Positions 63,909 to 64,000 of a stretch of 64,000 bases of DNA are shown here, piece after piece. The notes below the pieces were generated by a model. That model saw nothing but the letters and a program-made list of their open reading frames with translations. It had not been told where the DNA came from and searched no databases. Source of the stretch: Marichromatium bheemlicum (GTDB taxonomy: Bacteria > Pseudomonadota > Gammaproteobacteria > Chromatiales > Chromatiaceae); the NCBI RefSeq assembly GCF_012276755.1, contig NZ_JAAXKX010000006.1, forward strand, positions 107,957 to 171,956, given 5' to 3'. Position numbers and translations under genes: made by a program. The stretch's first letter is position 1. Each line of letters opens with the position of its first letter.

Positions 63909-63990
63909 GAGAGATGTGAGATCCCCCCCTTTGAAGAGGGATGCAAGATCCCCCCCCTCTGCAGAGGGATGTGAGATCCCCCCCTTTGAA
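63909..63990. repeat. Three tandem copies of a 27-bp repeat
   Basis: Copies at 63909-63935, 63936-63963 and 63964-63990 follow the pattern GAG(A/G)GATG(T/C)(G/A)AGATCCCCCCC then TTTGAA or TCTGCA. The last is followed by AAAGGGGGGA, forming a palindrome with the C-run. They are related to the CCCCC...GGGGG palindromes of the large arrays. The array may continue beyond the window. Confidence 0.8.
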
Positions 63991-64000
63991 AAAGGGGGGA

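Overview
The window is high-GC proteobacterial DNA with gammaproteobacterial gene order (prmA-dusB-fis-purH-purD, yqgE-ruvX-pyrR-pyrB-pyrC', lptD-surA, and a Pseudomonas-like pilGHIJ-chpA-chpC chemosensory operon). The mix of a Pil-Chp system, a pseudo-dihydroorotase, a type I secreted surface-layer locus and very many GTAGGTTGGGTT hairpins suggests a Chromatiales-type organism such as a purple sulfur bacterium. This is inference: no photosynthesis, sulfur or rRNA gene lies in the window.

Layout. 1-10.3 kb, minus strand: the 5' part of argE, then a Pil-Chp twitching-motility signalling operon read pilG-pilH-pilI-pilJ-chpA-chpC. 10.8-19 kb, plus strand: gshB, a degenerate ApbE-like lipoprotein, a TonB-like protein, yqgE, ruvX, pyrR, pyrB, pseudo-dihydroorotase and pilT, the retraction motor that the Chp system would control. 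19-32.4 kb: a NOP2-family rRNA methyltransferase, prmA-dusB-fis-purH, an lpxA set between purH and purD, purD, an amgK-like sugar kinase, lptD and surA. These are core functions with small MITE-like and REP-like elements between them.

32.4-39.9 kb looks like an island. It opens with four 167-bp tandem repeats and an IS481-family transposase remnant. Five plus-strand genes follow, joined by ATGA stop/start overlaps: a phosphoribosyl-polyprenol synthase of the UbiA type, a UPF0104-type membrane protein, a DprE1-like oxidase, a DprE2-like reductase and a HAD phosphatase. Together they predict synthesis of polyprenyl-phosphate-D-arabinofuranose, a pathway known best from mycobacteria. A convergent, very AT-rich multi-spanning protein with a GT-C look is the best local candidate for the transferase that would use this donor.

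39.9-63.1 kb, minus strand: a surface-layer and type I secretion locus with an ABC transporter, a HlyD-type adaptor, a SapC-family protein, a trypsin-like protease with a Calx-beta domain, a methyltransferase, and three large acidic proteins (1161, 1038 and 971 aa). The three share the same N-terminal three-repeat domain of about 180 residues but have different C-terminal bodies. Between them lie large arrays of REP-type hairpins and the RAYT (REP-associated tyrosine transposase) gene that probably spreads them. Many hairpins in these arrays look like intrinsic terminators for minus-strand transcripts.

I saw no tRNA, rRNA or CRISPR array.
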